Below, piece after piece: positions 49,448-60,684 of a DNA stretch of 64,000 nt (positions are counted from its first letter, which is position 1; each line of letters begins with the position of its first letter). Made by a program: the position numbers and the translations under genes. The DNA is taken from assembly GCA_030549175.1 (NCBI GenBank), contig JAUKUA010000006.1:1054001-1118000 (forward strand), in the 5' to 3' direction. The notes under the pieces were generated by a model, which ran no database searches, was not told the DNA's origin, and saw nothing but the letters and a program-made list of their open reading frames with translations. The DNA comes from Lasiosphaeris hirsuta. Taxonomy: Eukaryota; Ascomycota; Sordariomycetes; Sordariales; Lasiosphaeriaceae.

Positions 49448-51127
49448 ATGTCTGCGCAATCGCCCGTTGCCCCCTCCCGGCAGGAAACGCTGGCAAGCAA
49501 CTTCAGCGACGAGGCGGTCCCCGATGTTGACCCCAGTAGCGTATGTAACCCCGGGGGATTACCCCATAGCGCAGGGCCATAGTTGAGGTCGGTGTGGGTT
49601 GGTCTAACATTTTCTCAGACGGCCGGCCTCCTCGCCGAAAGGCTGCAGGCCTGGAAGCACGCCGTAGTATATGTCGAGGAGTACATGGAGTCAGTTGAGA
49701 AGATCCACAAGACTCAGGCAAAGGAGTATGAGAAGGTCCTGAAGACTATCTCGAAGCCCCTAAGGGAGGGGCAACACTTCGACCAGAGTCTGGGTGGTGT
49801 CGCTGGCTTCTTCGAAAACATGCGTGTCAACACCGAAGCTCTCGTGAACACAAACCTCGATACCGAAAAGAGCATCAGGGGCTCTGTTCTCCCTGTTATC
49901 GAGAGGCTGCACAAAGAGATCAAGCACAAGGCCAAGGAGTTGGCCCACGGGGCGCAAAAGAGTGCTAAGGAGGTTGAGAAGGCACGCAACACAACACAGA
50001 AGCACATCGAGCTCCTTGGCCAGCACACGGCTGCGTTTGAGTCGACTGGCGGCAAGGCGACTGCCCACGATGACCCCTATGTCATCCACCGGGGTGTCAT
50101 TCATAGACTCAGCAAGCAGGTCATGGAGGAGAACAACCACCGGAACGATTTGATTGCTGTTCAGACTAACTTCCAGGTCTTCGAGGCTCACATTGTCCGC
50201 GTCCTCCAGGAGGCAATGGAGGCTTTCAACACTTACGTTGGTGGGCAGGCGGCGAAGGTGCAGGCGCTCTATGCCGATATGCTGGGTGCTGCCCAACGCA
50301 TCCCGACTGATTTCGAATGGAAGGCCTTTGCTACGCGCTGTCACGATAGACTCGTCGATCCGAACGAAGATCCTCGAACTGTCGAAAGCATTCACTTTGC
50401 CAACATGGACCACTCGTCGACCAAGCCCCTGATCGAAGGCACCCTCGAGCGCAAGAGCCGAAACAAGCTGTCATGGGGCACTCAGACAGGGTATTATGTA
50501 GTAACGGCGTCCAAGTTCCTTCACGAGTTCAAGGACAGCGACAACCTGCGAAAGGATCCCACCCCTGAGCTCAGCATCTACCTGCCCGAAGCTACCATCG
50601 GTGCGCCGAGTGGAGAAAAATTCAACGTTAAGGGCAAGGATAAGTCTGGCACCATGGGCGGCAAGCTTGCCGGCACATCAGAGCTTGCCTTCAAGGCACA
50701 CACGCCTGCCGAGGCACAGAAGTGGTTTGACATCATCCGCAACGTCGCTAGCGCCAACGGCCCGGCCGTCGTCACATCGCCGGTCCCCTCAACGCCTAGC
50801 CCGATTGCTGAGGACAAGAAGCTCGAGGCTGCTCCCGTGGCAGCGGCGCCGGCTGTGGTGCCTGTTGTAACGGATCATAAGGCTCAGGAGGCTGGTATGT
50901 GTTTTCGTCCATTGTGGAATGTCGAGAGCGAAGGTTTGGCTAATGTGATTTTAGGCGTGACAGGTACTGAAACTGTTGCTAGCCCAACCGTCGCCGCTCC
51001 TGTAGCGGCGGCAGCACCGGCAGTAGACACGAAAGCTGCGGCCCCGGCAGATGCCAAGGAGACAGCCGTTGCGTCGCCAATCGTGCCCCCATCTGCTACT
51101 GATGAGAAGGCGTCGCTGCCGAACTAA
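49448..51127 (+). CDS. Slm1-like protein: F-BAR-type coiled region plus PH domain (eisosome/TORC2 effector family)
   Basis: Exons are 49448-49540, 49619-50894 and 50955-51127, giving 513 aa. Residues about 32-290 form a long helical region (GLLAERLQAWKHAVVYVEEY, VEKIHKTQAKEYEKVLKTIS, IKHKAKELAHGAQKSAKEVE) consistent with an F-BAR-like membrane-binding domain. A PH domain follows at about 305-407 (IEGTLERKSRNKLSWGTQTG, YYVVTASKFLHEFKDSDN, AQKWFDIIRNVAS). The tail is Ala/Pro/Val-rich low complexity. In yeast, Slm1 and Slm2 bind PI(4,5)P2 at eisosomes and are TORC2 targets; the same plasma-membrane role is inferred here. The last intron is exactly 60 nt, has a GCTAAT branch-like site and no in-frame stop, so retention would add 20 residues without breaking the frame. 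Confidence 0.87.
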
Positions 51128-54100
51128 AATAGCACGTGGTTTTTGAGACAGAGTCGAGCCAGGAGAGCCAGTTAGGAGGCCATTTACTTTGGCGGCGAGG
51201 GCTTCAATTACAGGGCTGTCGGCATATACGCTATGGGTCGGTGAGCGGTGAGGACGTAGTGGTGGGATCGGTAGAGGGCACCGATGGCGATTTCTGATCA
51301 TGCGGATGGATGAGACTGATTGATAATGAACACTCCTATGAATCCCATCAAGTCGGGGCGGTTGTGTGGATTGGACGCGGGTTTTTTCCTTGCTCCTTGG
51401 TTGGCTAGTTTGATATCCCATTCTTCATCCCTTTCAAGCCAAGGTTGTGTTCCTGTGGTTGGTTATGAAACGTTACGTACGCCCGATATCATGGTGCAAC
51501 CGAAGGGTGGTTGGTTTGGTCGAGTTTACTTTGGGACCGAAACCAACTGAAAACTAGTATCATTGTGCCTTGATTTGACAGCCGAGCTCGAAGCTGTTCT
51601 GAATTGTGTTGTGGTCCAAAGTCTATCGATGGTGTAACGATCCTCAATTCTGCCTTGGCTCAACTGGTAGGGGATTGTTCTGTGTGCAAATGTACGTACT
51701 GGCATGTACCAATGGAGTCGAAAAACTTGCTTGCGTTTGCGCCTTGGCTCAGTGTGGGAGGATTTCGGGCCTAGGTGTGAGTTGTACTTGTCTCAGATAG
51801 CTTGTCGCGGCGCTTGAGTCGAGAACCCAACTTGCTGGTGTGGCGCGTTGCTTTGGGCTCCGGAGACGGACCTAACCGCCGTCCAGCCATTGTCTGCTTC
51901 ACCGCCCCTTCCATCTTGATGTATGTTGCCCGGGTGCTTGAGACGGAAGGTGGGCGTGAGGGCGGTGTTTACTCCGAATGGTAGCATAATCATACGAATG
52001 GATCTAGGTCGGCTTGACCGAGCCCTCGGGGGACCGGGTGCTAGGGGCGATGCCTTATATGGGGTCATGGGGCGCGTGGGAGAGGATGGAAGAGGTTCAT
52101 CTTGCATGGTTACATCTCTAGAACCGGGACCGGTCTGGGTTTCAGCACATTGCCATGGAGGACTGCGCCAGGGCAATGGCTCAGCGGTCGAACCATGCCG
52201 CTATCACCGTGACCCGGTCAGGGAGACCGGGCATGGGGAGTCACCACTGCGGGATACCCAACTTAGCCCCAGGGGCTGTTCCATCGTCCCCTCGCCCCCA
52301 CTGGGGAGATGTGCGCATTCCCGTTTGATGCCCAAGGGGCGAGGTACACGGAGTAACCCGAGTGGGGGAGTGAGTGGAGGGTCGTGGGCTGGGGGTCGTG
52401 GGATCACAGCAGCGTTTGTGACTGTCATACCCTCCCTGCCGCCTCCCCCCTTCGACGGCATACCGGGCAACGGCTCGTTTTTCCGGCACTCATTTCGGGA
52501 GCAACGAGCCATTCAGGGACGGCTCTTAAACGTGGCATCACTTATGTCAATCGGATCGGATGGTATCCCGCGTTATCGTTGTCTCCATCTATCACAATCT
52601 GTCGCAGGGGCTCAGGGGGTTGGTTCAGCACATGCAGGGCAATGAATACTTATTTTATGTGTATTTTTTTCCTGTCATTCTCTTGTGATGGGTGAGGGTA
52701 TCTAGGCATCTATGCACATCCTCACGTCGCGCTGTCGCTGTTGTTGGTTGCGTGGACTGCCGATGGGAGGACGCACTCCACGAGACTGCAAGATCGAGTG
52801 CCGTCTGTCATCGAGAAGATAGGCAGCCGTGCGCCAACGTCGTCCTCGAAAGTGTGACGATTGAACTGCCAGCTATTTCTAGACGGATAGATGACGAGCA
52901 GTTGCCGAGCTAACCCCCCGTCTCGTTCGGTGAGGAGGGAGGTGCTATCCGTCCAGGCCTCGACGATCTCCAGGGCTACCAATCCCCATGTCTCACATGT
53001 GAGCGTCAGGCACGGTTCAACAATTGTTTGATTTGATTTGGGGAATGCCACACACACCTACTTAGCCTTGCTGATCGAGCCGCCATGGCCGGGGCTGGGT
53101 GTGCCGGTTCCGGAGGCGCAACTCGGGGGAAAGTGAAGGAAGGAGATTCTTGGGTCTCGGTCCAACATTGCATCATTCGCCCGGCAGGGAGGGCGCGCAA
53201 GTAGATGCGGGGATGTGGGGATGTCGGAAGAGGGAAGGGGTCCCAGAGCTGTGGTGTGGGAGACTGGATGGAACTGCAAGGCTCGCCCAGTCCGCGCACC
53301 ACATCGGCAAATGTTCGCTGTTTCGTGGACATGTTATTTGTTTTGCGATTCAAGGCAACCGGCACCCCTGCGGGTACCGATGGATGGCACGACGACCCGT
53401 TTGGGAAAGGGGGGACGGACGTGGCAGCAGGCGGCTGAGTGTTTTGCAGGTCGTGGCCACGGTCGTTCAGCCTTATTCGTCATTCGCAGTTCTAGGTTGG
53501 GGGGCGGACGGCAGGAGGGTGGGCTGCCATTCGTGGGCCTTTCCCCTAGCTGCAACAGAAAAGAAGGCAAATACTTCCGGTGTGACCCCCATCACGTAAA
53601 CACCCGTGGGTAGGGTAGCTGCGATGCCCATGGTAATTAACCCACAAACCAGTGCCGACTCGACGCCATTTGTAGCATTTTAGAACATCTTGGGACACTA
53701 GAGCCTCGTTGTGAGCCTCGCTCGCGCTCACTCCCACGCAGCCCGGGTGTGCCTGAGCTGTTTGAGGAACGGCCGTCCCCCGTCCCACCAAGGTACTTCC
53801 CGTCGCCCGTTGGCATGGCGGATAATTCATCCCCCCTCGCTGCTGCCAATACAGACACGCTGCACAGCCTGGCGCCTGCTCAGATCTGTCTCCCAGACAT
53901 TGGACACACCCAACTGCCCTGCTGGGCATACGACACAGTCTTGGGACAGCGGACGAGCCAGTCACCTTGAGGCTCTGTTTTGCTGTCGGCCGGCGGCCAA
54001 CCCTCCTCTCTTGGCCCTCTCCGAGCCTTGCTCTTCATGCATACCGGGGCGTTTTCCATTCCCTTTCCCCCCCTCAAGGTGCCAAGTGGCTCCACGGCGA

Positions 54101-54614
54101 CTCTCGAGAGGACTCTCGGTAGCAGTCCCCCTCCTATTGGTTGCCTCACCTTTGGATTCGCATATTCGTTAACTCTGAACCTAAGCTTCTCAAGAATGGA
54201 ATTAGTACACGAGTTCCTGCAGGTCGGCCCAGGAAAGGAGGAAGCGTCGGTCGATGGGTCGACGGCTTGGTGTCGATGGTCTTGAATATGCCTGGCTTTC
54301 CCTGGCTGCTCTCACTGACACGTCAGTAATGTGTGATTTGGCAACTGGGCGCCGCCCTTATATATCTAGAAGCCCGCACTCATTTTTCAGTGATGCTCCC
54401 TTTTTGGATTGTCGGTCTAGCCTCGTTCTAAACAAGACTATTTACTATCGCGAGCGCCCTGGTTATCCCGTAGCCTTGTCCCTTTACACGCTCCTGTTCC
54501 CGAGAAGCTGTTAAGAATCCCTTGTTGCTCGGACAGCCCAGCAGCCTAGGACGCCTCACAGTAATCGCTTCATCGGTCTCACCCGCTGCCTCGCTAAACG
54601 CCAAGTCCTTCAAC
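51128..54614. other. 3.5-kb intergenic region, no gene recognised
   Basis: GC-rich frames up to 240 codons occur (for example 51923-52645) but have Gly/Arg/Ser-skewed composition and no domain. They look like chance frames. The region holds the 3' UTR of the Slm1-like gene and the promoter and leader of the Clr5-domain gene. Confidence 0.5.
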
Positions 54615-55716
54615 ATGACGAAAGCCTGGGATGATCACCGGGAAGTCATCATCGGTTTGTACAAGGAGCAGAACAGGCCACTCCACGAAGTACAGCGAAT
54701 TATGGAAGAGAGGCACAACTTCAGGGCGTCGTATGTCTTGTCTTCCCCCTTTACTGTCTCCCCTGATCCTCTGCCCCTCGGTGCCCCTGATGCTTCCTGG
54801 TCCATGCTTGCTCGCCCCGTCTTCGGGCACCTGCGGAATCCAAGCATGGAGCACGGCTGTCGAGGCTGGGGGGGGGGGGGGGGGTACTCGGCAACGCGCT
54901 GAGGATCAATCACGTTGTCCTGACACATTTCTACCCACGAACAGTACCCGGGCCTACAGATCGCGGCTCGACAAATGGACAGTCCACAAATACTCATGCC
55001 GCAGGCGGAGAAACACCGGCACCGCCAACGAGATGCCGTCTTCAGCCTCAGATAACCCCGCGGGCCTCTCACCACCCCCTACTCCCGACCCTCAGGAGAG
55101 AGAGGGCAGCCCGCGAGAGCACTCCGTGTCACCCGGGGTGTCGATGTCACCCATGTCACCACAATACTTTGCCCATAGCTTAGGCGGAACCACTCCGCCG
55201 TCTGATTTGGGGAGGTGAGTCTTTCAGTTTTTGTATTCTTCCCAGACTTCGAATAGGAGGCAAGCAGAGCAAAGAATCAGTTTCCGCGAACCATGCTGAT
55301 AATATACCGTGGTCTTGTTGATTAGTCCCCTCTCTCCAAGCATCGCCGATTCGCGGGGGCAGTATGATCAGAATGTCATGAATTGTCCCCCTCCCCTCCG
55401 CCACCCGATGGCCTTTGCGAGAGGTGGTTTCGGACAAAGCCCGGATCCACAATTCCGGTATACTACTTACGGCCACCCACACCAATCCCAGCAGCAGTAT
55501 GATGCACAAGCAGACTACTATCGGTCAAACAACCAGGAACGCCTCTACCACCACTCGAGCTCAAGATCGGGGTCAGGTGCAGGGTTCGCCGCATCCCCAT
55601 CGCCGCCCTCATCGACGGACCAGAGCGGATATACCCATCACAACCGTGGCCATTCAATGGCATACGGCGGCAGTTACTCCTCGGGCCCAAACGGGGCTCA
55701 AGGCCAGCCAGAGTAG
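54615..55716 (+). CDS. Clr5-domain protein, small, function unknown
   Basis: Exons are 54615-54730, 54945-55214 and 55326-55716, giving 258 aa. The N-terminal ~55 residues match the fungal Clr5 domain: MTKAWDDHREVIIGLYKEQN, RPLHEVQRIMEERHNFRAS, then TRAYRSRLDKWTVHKY, assembled across intron 1. The remainder is Ser/Pro/Gln/Tyr-rich low complexity (SPPPTPDPQEREGSPREHSV, PHQSQQQYDAQADYYRSNNQ, SSRSGSGAGFAASPSPPSST) without recognisable folds. Clr5-domain proteins are abundant in Pezizomycotina. The domain looks helical and is named after a fission-yeast silencing factor, so a nuclear or chromatin role is only a guess. Intron 1 (214 nt) is long for this window and contains a G17 tract. Confidence 0.85.
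54868..54884. repeat. G17 homopolymer inside intron 1 of the Clr5-domain gene
   Basis: Seventeen consecutive G bases on the sense strand, about 60 bases upstream of the 3' splice site. It could form a G-quadruplex in the pre-mRNA or DNA and affect splicing; the exact length is prone to sequencing error. Confidence 0.8.
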
Positions 55717-56428
55717 CCTAACGTGCTACCGCGTGAGACGAAGCAGACCAGGGCCGAGCCGGGCCTAACACGCAGTGGGGAAATCGACGGTTTCATCGGG
55801 GCTGAAAGGAAAAGGGGGTGGCATTACGCTATCCCGATAGCCGGCTTCTTCACCCTTTTCTCTCTCGATTTACCTAAGAGCACACGACCCACAGCAAATT
55901 TGGGATGTGATCAATCGACGAAGATGGACTGGGAGGGCGGAGGATAACTGCAAGCACAGAATCAGCCCGGAAGGAAAGCGACAAGATTTTGGGTTTAGGA
56001 TATATAGTTATCCCTTTCCTTCCCTCCCCCCCCACGTGTACTTCAGGATCTGGGCCCCGGGTCGGAACACATTTTTGGACACCTGTTTTTATCAATGGGT
56101 ATGACTCTGTATGACTTACGACGAAGCTAAATATAATCACTGGGATGGTTGACGAAGTATTAATGAGCAAAATCATGAACCTAGCAGATGCAGGCGCATC
56201 CCATCATCCATGACTGGGTTGGGTGCCTCTCCATTTCATATTCTAACCCTGCCGTGAAACGTGAGTGGCATGTTTTTGATCTTGTTTGTCAACGAGATGT
56301 GGCGCGAAAGCCCGTCCAATCGATGATAGCCTTTTGGCAAGCCCCTGAGCGATGACGCCGCCACAGCAACCGGCTAGCCAGCAGAGGGGTGTGTGATATC
56401 TTGCGACGCAGACATTTGTACATACCGT
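55717..56428. other. Convergent 3' region, nothing recognised
   Basis: About 710 bases between the stop codons of the Clr5-domain gene and the SUMO-ligase gene. It should hold both 3' UTRs. No RNA gene or repeat is evident. Confidence 0.5.
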
Positions 56429-57780
56429 TCAGTTGTCTGCAGCATCCTTGTCAACCTCAGGTAACCCCCGTTGTCGATTCCGCTCCTTCTTGACGTTATT
56501 GGTCCGTCTGACAAGGACACTATCGTTGCCGTCTTCTTCCCCATCAGAAGTCTCCTGTTCACGCGCCCGCCGCTCCGCTTCCTCGGCGCGCTTTAGTCTC
56601 CGCAGCATTGTCGGATCCAGGAACAAGTCGGCTATTCGTAATTGCTGAGGGAGTGTTAGTAGTTTACCCGTAGGGTGGAGAGATTCTGGTGTTTGCGGCA
56701 TACCTGAGTGCAGACAGGGCACTGTGCTTGCCCGCCACTAGATTGTAGATAGTCCACGATGGCCGACTTCTCGAACGTGTGCTTGCACTTTTTGCTGCTG
56801 TACGGCTCCTTCATGATCTGGAGCGATAGCGGACACTTGAGGTCGACTATGACACGCTCGATTACGAGGTCATCATCCTCGGCTTCAGGCGCCGCGCTCT
56901 TGGTTGGCCTACCCTGTTCGTCAAACCACGTGGTCGCGTGAGACAGCGGAACCTCCTCTTCTTGGTTCTGGGCGTCGTGCCACATCTTTTTGAAGCATAC
57001 GTAGTCATTATTGAGACCGTATCGCTGGTACGGGGTGAGGGCAGCGTACTCGGTCGCCTTGGCCTGCCTTGCCTCGTCAAGAATTTGCGGCGCTCCTATC
57101 AAGGGCTCCTCATCCCCTTCATCTTCCTCAGAGACGTCGGGCATCTCCACATCCTCCGCTGTACCCTCCCCATCGAGCCCGGCATCCTCATCGCTCTCCT
57201 CCAGTTCCCTCCTAGCACCCCGCTTCTCCCGTTTTGGCACCACAAGTTTATCCCGCCGTGGCTTCTGCGCACTGACCTTCGCCTGCACGGCCGCCATAAC
57301 GGCGGCCTCATCCTCGATCTCGGCCTTGTAGTCGATCACCTTCCGGATCGCTGCTTCGGATGCGTCCGTCAGCGCGTTCACCTGAGTCTCGAGGTCCGCA
57401 ACCGCATCCTCTAGATCCTGAATCCCTGCAGCCCTCCCCTCGCTCTCATTCTCTAGGTTCCGCTCCCGTGCTCTGTTTTTCAGCGTCCGTAGACGTCTCC
57501 GGCGGTTGGCGAGCTCATCGTTGATGGCGCCAACTGCCTCGGAGAGCAGCGTGGTGGACTTGCCGAGGTGTTGTTTGTAGAGGCGCGTCTCATGGCTGCT
57601 AGCGAGTTCGGCTAGGGCCCGCTTTCCCGCTTCGTTGAGCGGGTGGGATGGGGCTTCGTAGGGGGGGAGAGCTGGAGCGGAGGCAGCCCCCCGCGCGCGG
57701 CTCGAGCCGGGGTTCGAGCTGGAGGCGGTACCGGAGGGCCGGCTGTGGCGGGAGCCGAGAAGGAGGCGTCCTGGTGGCAT
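56429..57780 (-). CDS. SP-RING E3 SUMO ligase, Nse2/Mms21-like (Smc5/6 complex)
   Basis: Minus-strand exons are 57780-56704 and 56644-56429, giving 430 aa. A Ser/Pro-rich start is followed by a long charged helical region (about 50-190; TLLSEAVGAINDELANRRRR, LKNRARERNLENESEG, VADLETQVNALTDASEAAIR), the segment that docks on the Smc5 arm in this family. After an acidic linker (EESDEDAGLDGEGTAEDVEM) comes the SP-RING: IVDLKCPLSLQIMKEPYSSK, then KCKHTFEKSAIVDYL, then QCPVCTQ, with the Cys/His zinc ligands expected for Nse2. The second exon adds LRIADLFLDPTMLRRLKRAE and a charged tail. Longer than yeast Mms21 (about 270 aa), mainly through the linker. SUMO ligation in DNA repair is inferred from the family. 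Confidence 0.9.
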
Positions 57781-58162
57781 GCTTGTGGTGTGGTTTCGAG
57801 GGGAAATGAGTTGATTTGCGTCGGGCGAGGGAAAGGAAAGTGACGCAAAGCGTTCCTTGGGGAGGGTGTGTCTGTGTCGGTGTGCGATCTCTGCGGGTGG
57901 TTTCTCGGGCTAAAAATCGCCGTTACAGATGGTGGGGGTAGTGGGAATTGCTGTTCTGTGGCCGACTACTGTGCGCCGTGAGATATGTCTCGTTGTCATG
58001 CAGGAACAGGGGACTGGGATTCTTGCACTGGTCGTGTGGTGGCCGAACGGATGATTGCCGTGCTAAGCCGCAAGATTGGCGATCAGCAGGGTCTAAAATA
58101 TGCGAAGCTGCGTAACGTGGGGTTGCGTGGAACCAAACAGGTTCCTGGTGCGGTGATGCAGT

Positions 58163-58186
58163 GGTGCGGTGGTGCGGTGGTGCGGT
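58163..58186. repeat. Tandem octamer repeat (GGTGCGGT)x3
   Basis: Three perfect head-to-tail copies of GGTGCGGT, preceded by a diverged pair starting near 58147. No gene spans it. Confidence 0.85.
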
Positions 58187-60295
58187 GCGAGAGAAGTTTT
58201 TGTATGGGATGATTTGATTGTGTTTGTGTGAGGGAGAGAGCCAACATCGAAGGGCACTGAGGGTTCCGGCGACGCGTAGTGTAAAGCAGGCGGTAGATCG
58301 TGTTTAGGTGGTGGCATGGCAATGGCCAGTAGAATCCGATCATGAATGGAGCCAGTGCGCGCCAATGCGCAGTTGCCCTGTTTGGCTAGTGGAGCAGCAC
58401 TTGGTTGGTCCCGCCGTCTGGATGTCCTGCAGCGCCCGGCAAGTCACAGCCAACTCCTTTCGCAGGCCAAACACCAATTGGCCGACATGTAACGTGCGAC
58501 GTGCGACTTCAATCCAGAGACAGGGCTCTCCCCTCGCAGCTCTTCAGCCTCATTCGCTGGCGGTAGAGGAGACACGGCCAGACGACATACTTCGATTTCG
58601 ACGGAGCAGACTTGGAAGATCCGGCAGCTCTCTGAAGCTGTGATGCCAGGTGCCCCCCAATTGCCCCAGGGCAGCCCTGCGACTGTCTGGTCGCCGCAAG
58701 GGCCCCCGAGAAACCGAGAAACCGAGAACCAGTCGGATGAAGAGCTCGAGGCCAAGACCGCACATCCCATCACGATGGCCCTCGGTCTGTCAAACCCTTC
58801 AGCTTGGGTCTTGCGATACGCGATGCTGCTGGGATCCTATGGAATAGGAGCATATCCCCTCCGGCATCTAGTCCGCCTCCCAGATACCCAGCTAGCGTCT
58901 CGGCAGTCGAGCTTCCCTAGCAAACGGCATCGGCCCGGCGGCACAGCCCATCGCTTTTGCGTAATTTCTCATCAGCGTGTAACGCTCGGGCTGCGCACAC
59001 CGTGATACCTCCCCATCATCATTGCTGCACATCTTGGCCTTCGACCAGGGGCCGTGGGCCACGGTAGTGCCGAGCTTGACCGAAACGCTTAGAAGCCGCC
59101 TGCTGATGCTTCTAGATGAGCCAACGCCGCGATGGCTTCATGTTGTGAACATCACAGCATCCCATGCCTCGCTGCCACATGGGAGCGGATTTGGGCGCCA
59201 GTGACATGATGCAGGGATCTGGCTCACCATTGATCCGCAGCGGGAGGGTGGTGACATGCCCAGCTTGTTGGCACGCTGGAAGCCCAAGGGGTTGTTCCCG
59301 TCTACGGATACCCCCTCACCATCATGCTGCCTGTCAGGGAGGCAGCCTGCCCATTGACGGCATCGGGCGAAGGGCGGGATTTAGGAGGGAATACTGGTTG
59401 GCATGGGCGAACACAGAAAGGGCACTGGATGAATTCTGTGTGAGGAATCGGCGAGCGAAAGGGTGCACGCGAATGGACCCGATGGATCCGACTCCTCGGC
59501 GCACATACAGTACATACCTCTACCTCGGTTTGCTTCCTCCGTGGTTGCCGCAGGTGGAGTACTGCGCGCTGGACATAGCGCTCCAAGGGGGGGTTGTTCA
59601 GGCCCTGGGGCGCAAGCCGGGGCGTATGGGTCGTCTCCCTTCCCTCTCCGATCGGGTTCACAAGTGCGATCTTCAGATCTGAATGGGAAACCGTTTTGCA
59701 GCCCGATCGTTAGCCGTCTCAACAGTAAGTCTTGGCACCCATATCCGCCCAGATCGAAGGTACTAGTCTATGCAGTCTGAGCGTGACAGCCCTGACACGT
59801 CTGCTAGGACCCAAAACAAGCTCTCGTCCAGCCGCCACCGGCCCCCGGAGCCAACCCAGATTGGGGTGGTAGCTTGCGCCAACCGGGGCCCAGATCCTCA
59901 TCGCCCGCATACTGGCTGCTCACGCGTCCTAAGAGATTACCCCGATCAGAGCGGCGCTCCATGCATGCGGCGATCATGACCAGACACTGAGACCCCGTCA
60001 GATCAGGAAAGCCCGATTGCCATCCCGCTAAACACTCCCCGTGGCTGCCATTCAACCCATTCTTCTCGAGGCAATCGCGATTCGTCATTGTCCACCGCTT
60101 CCCCTCTGGCGATTACCCTCACTGCATTGGCTCTGTCCCCCCTTCCGTCACCCGTGCGTGGCGACATGCTTGCCTTCTGCCTCGTTGTGTTCTAGCTCAA
60201 TTTATCGCACCCGCCCTCTGGTCCCTATGTGCCATCCTTGGGTCTCTGGGATTTCGGCAGAGAGGTCCTTTGTCCATCACTCAGCAAACGGTCGC

Positions 60296-60307
60296 TCGAT
60301 CTCGATC
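60296..60307. promoter_or_regulatory. Tandem TCGATC (GATCGA) hexamers, candidate light-response element of vvd
   Basis: Two directly abutting TCGATC hexamers (GATCGA on the opposite strand) about 380 bp upstream of the vvd start codon. GATCGA-like sites are the reported binding preference of the White Collar complex at light-induced Neurospora promoters including vvd. The role here is inferred from sequence and position only. Confidence 0.45.
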
Positions 60308-60684
60308 TAACATCAGAGTTCCGCTTCCATATGTCGGTCTGACAAGCTTCAGGTTTCCCAGCAAGCGTTATGCTTCGTTATATATCCTCTTTCCCTTGTT
60401 CTTGTACCCCACGCTCAAGGAATTTCCCTCTCTCCCTCTTGTCATCATGCCCAGCAAGAGTATTTTCATACCACTAGTCTTCGGCCATTGACATCGTCGT
60501 TACACAAACCAGCCTACTGTCCCAGTCAGGCTCGCCCAGTCCAAACAGCCTCTCGACATAGCCAAGTGAACAGAGCACGACAACGTCCGTTGATAGCAAA
60601 GTTGCTATCAACAAACACATAAGCACTGCGTTGTCCACAGTGTTCCTGTACCCTATCACCCACCGTACAATTACAGGTGTCGCC

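Larger units (their letters stand above)
57781..60684. other. 2.9-kb divergent intergenic region between the SUMO-ligase gene and vvd
   Basis: No protein gene is recognised; frames of up to 172 codons have no domains or plausible splicing. It contains a GGTGCGGT octamer repeat near 58163 and tandem TCGATC hexamers at 60296, both listed separately. The right-hand part should be the vvd promoter. Confidence 0.5.

Noticed and set aside
49448..51127. Reading the Slm1-like gene as an uninterrupted exon through 50895-50954
   Set aside because: The segment has a full donor, branch-like site and acceptor; the frame stays open by chance because it is 60 nt long, so it is annotated as an intron.
51650..51760. 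tRNA-like D-arm sequence (TGGCTCAACTGGTAGGGG)
   Set aside because: No matching anticodon stem, T arm or acceptor stem could be built around it.
51923..52645. 240-codon open frame on the plus strand
   Set aside because: Gly/Arg/Ser-skewed composition, no domain, and GC-rich sequence open in several frames at once; probably chance.
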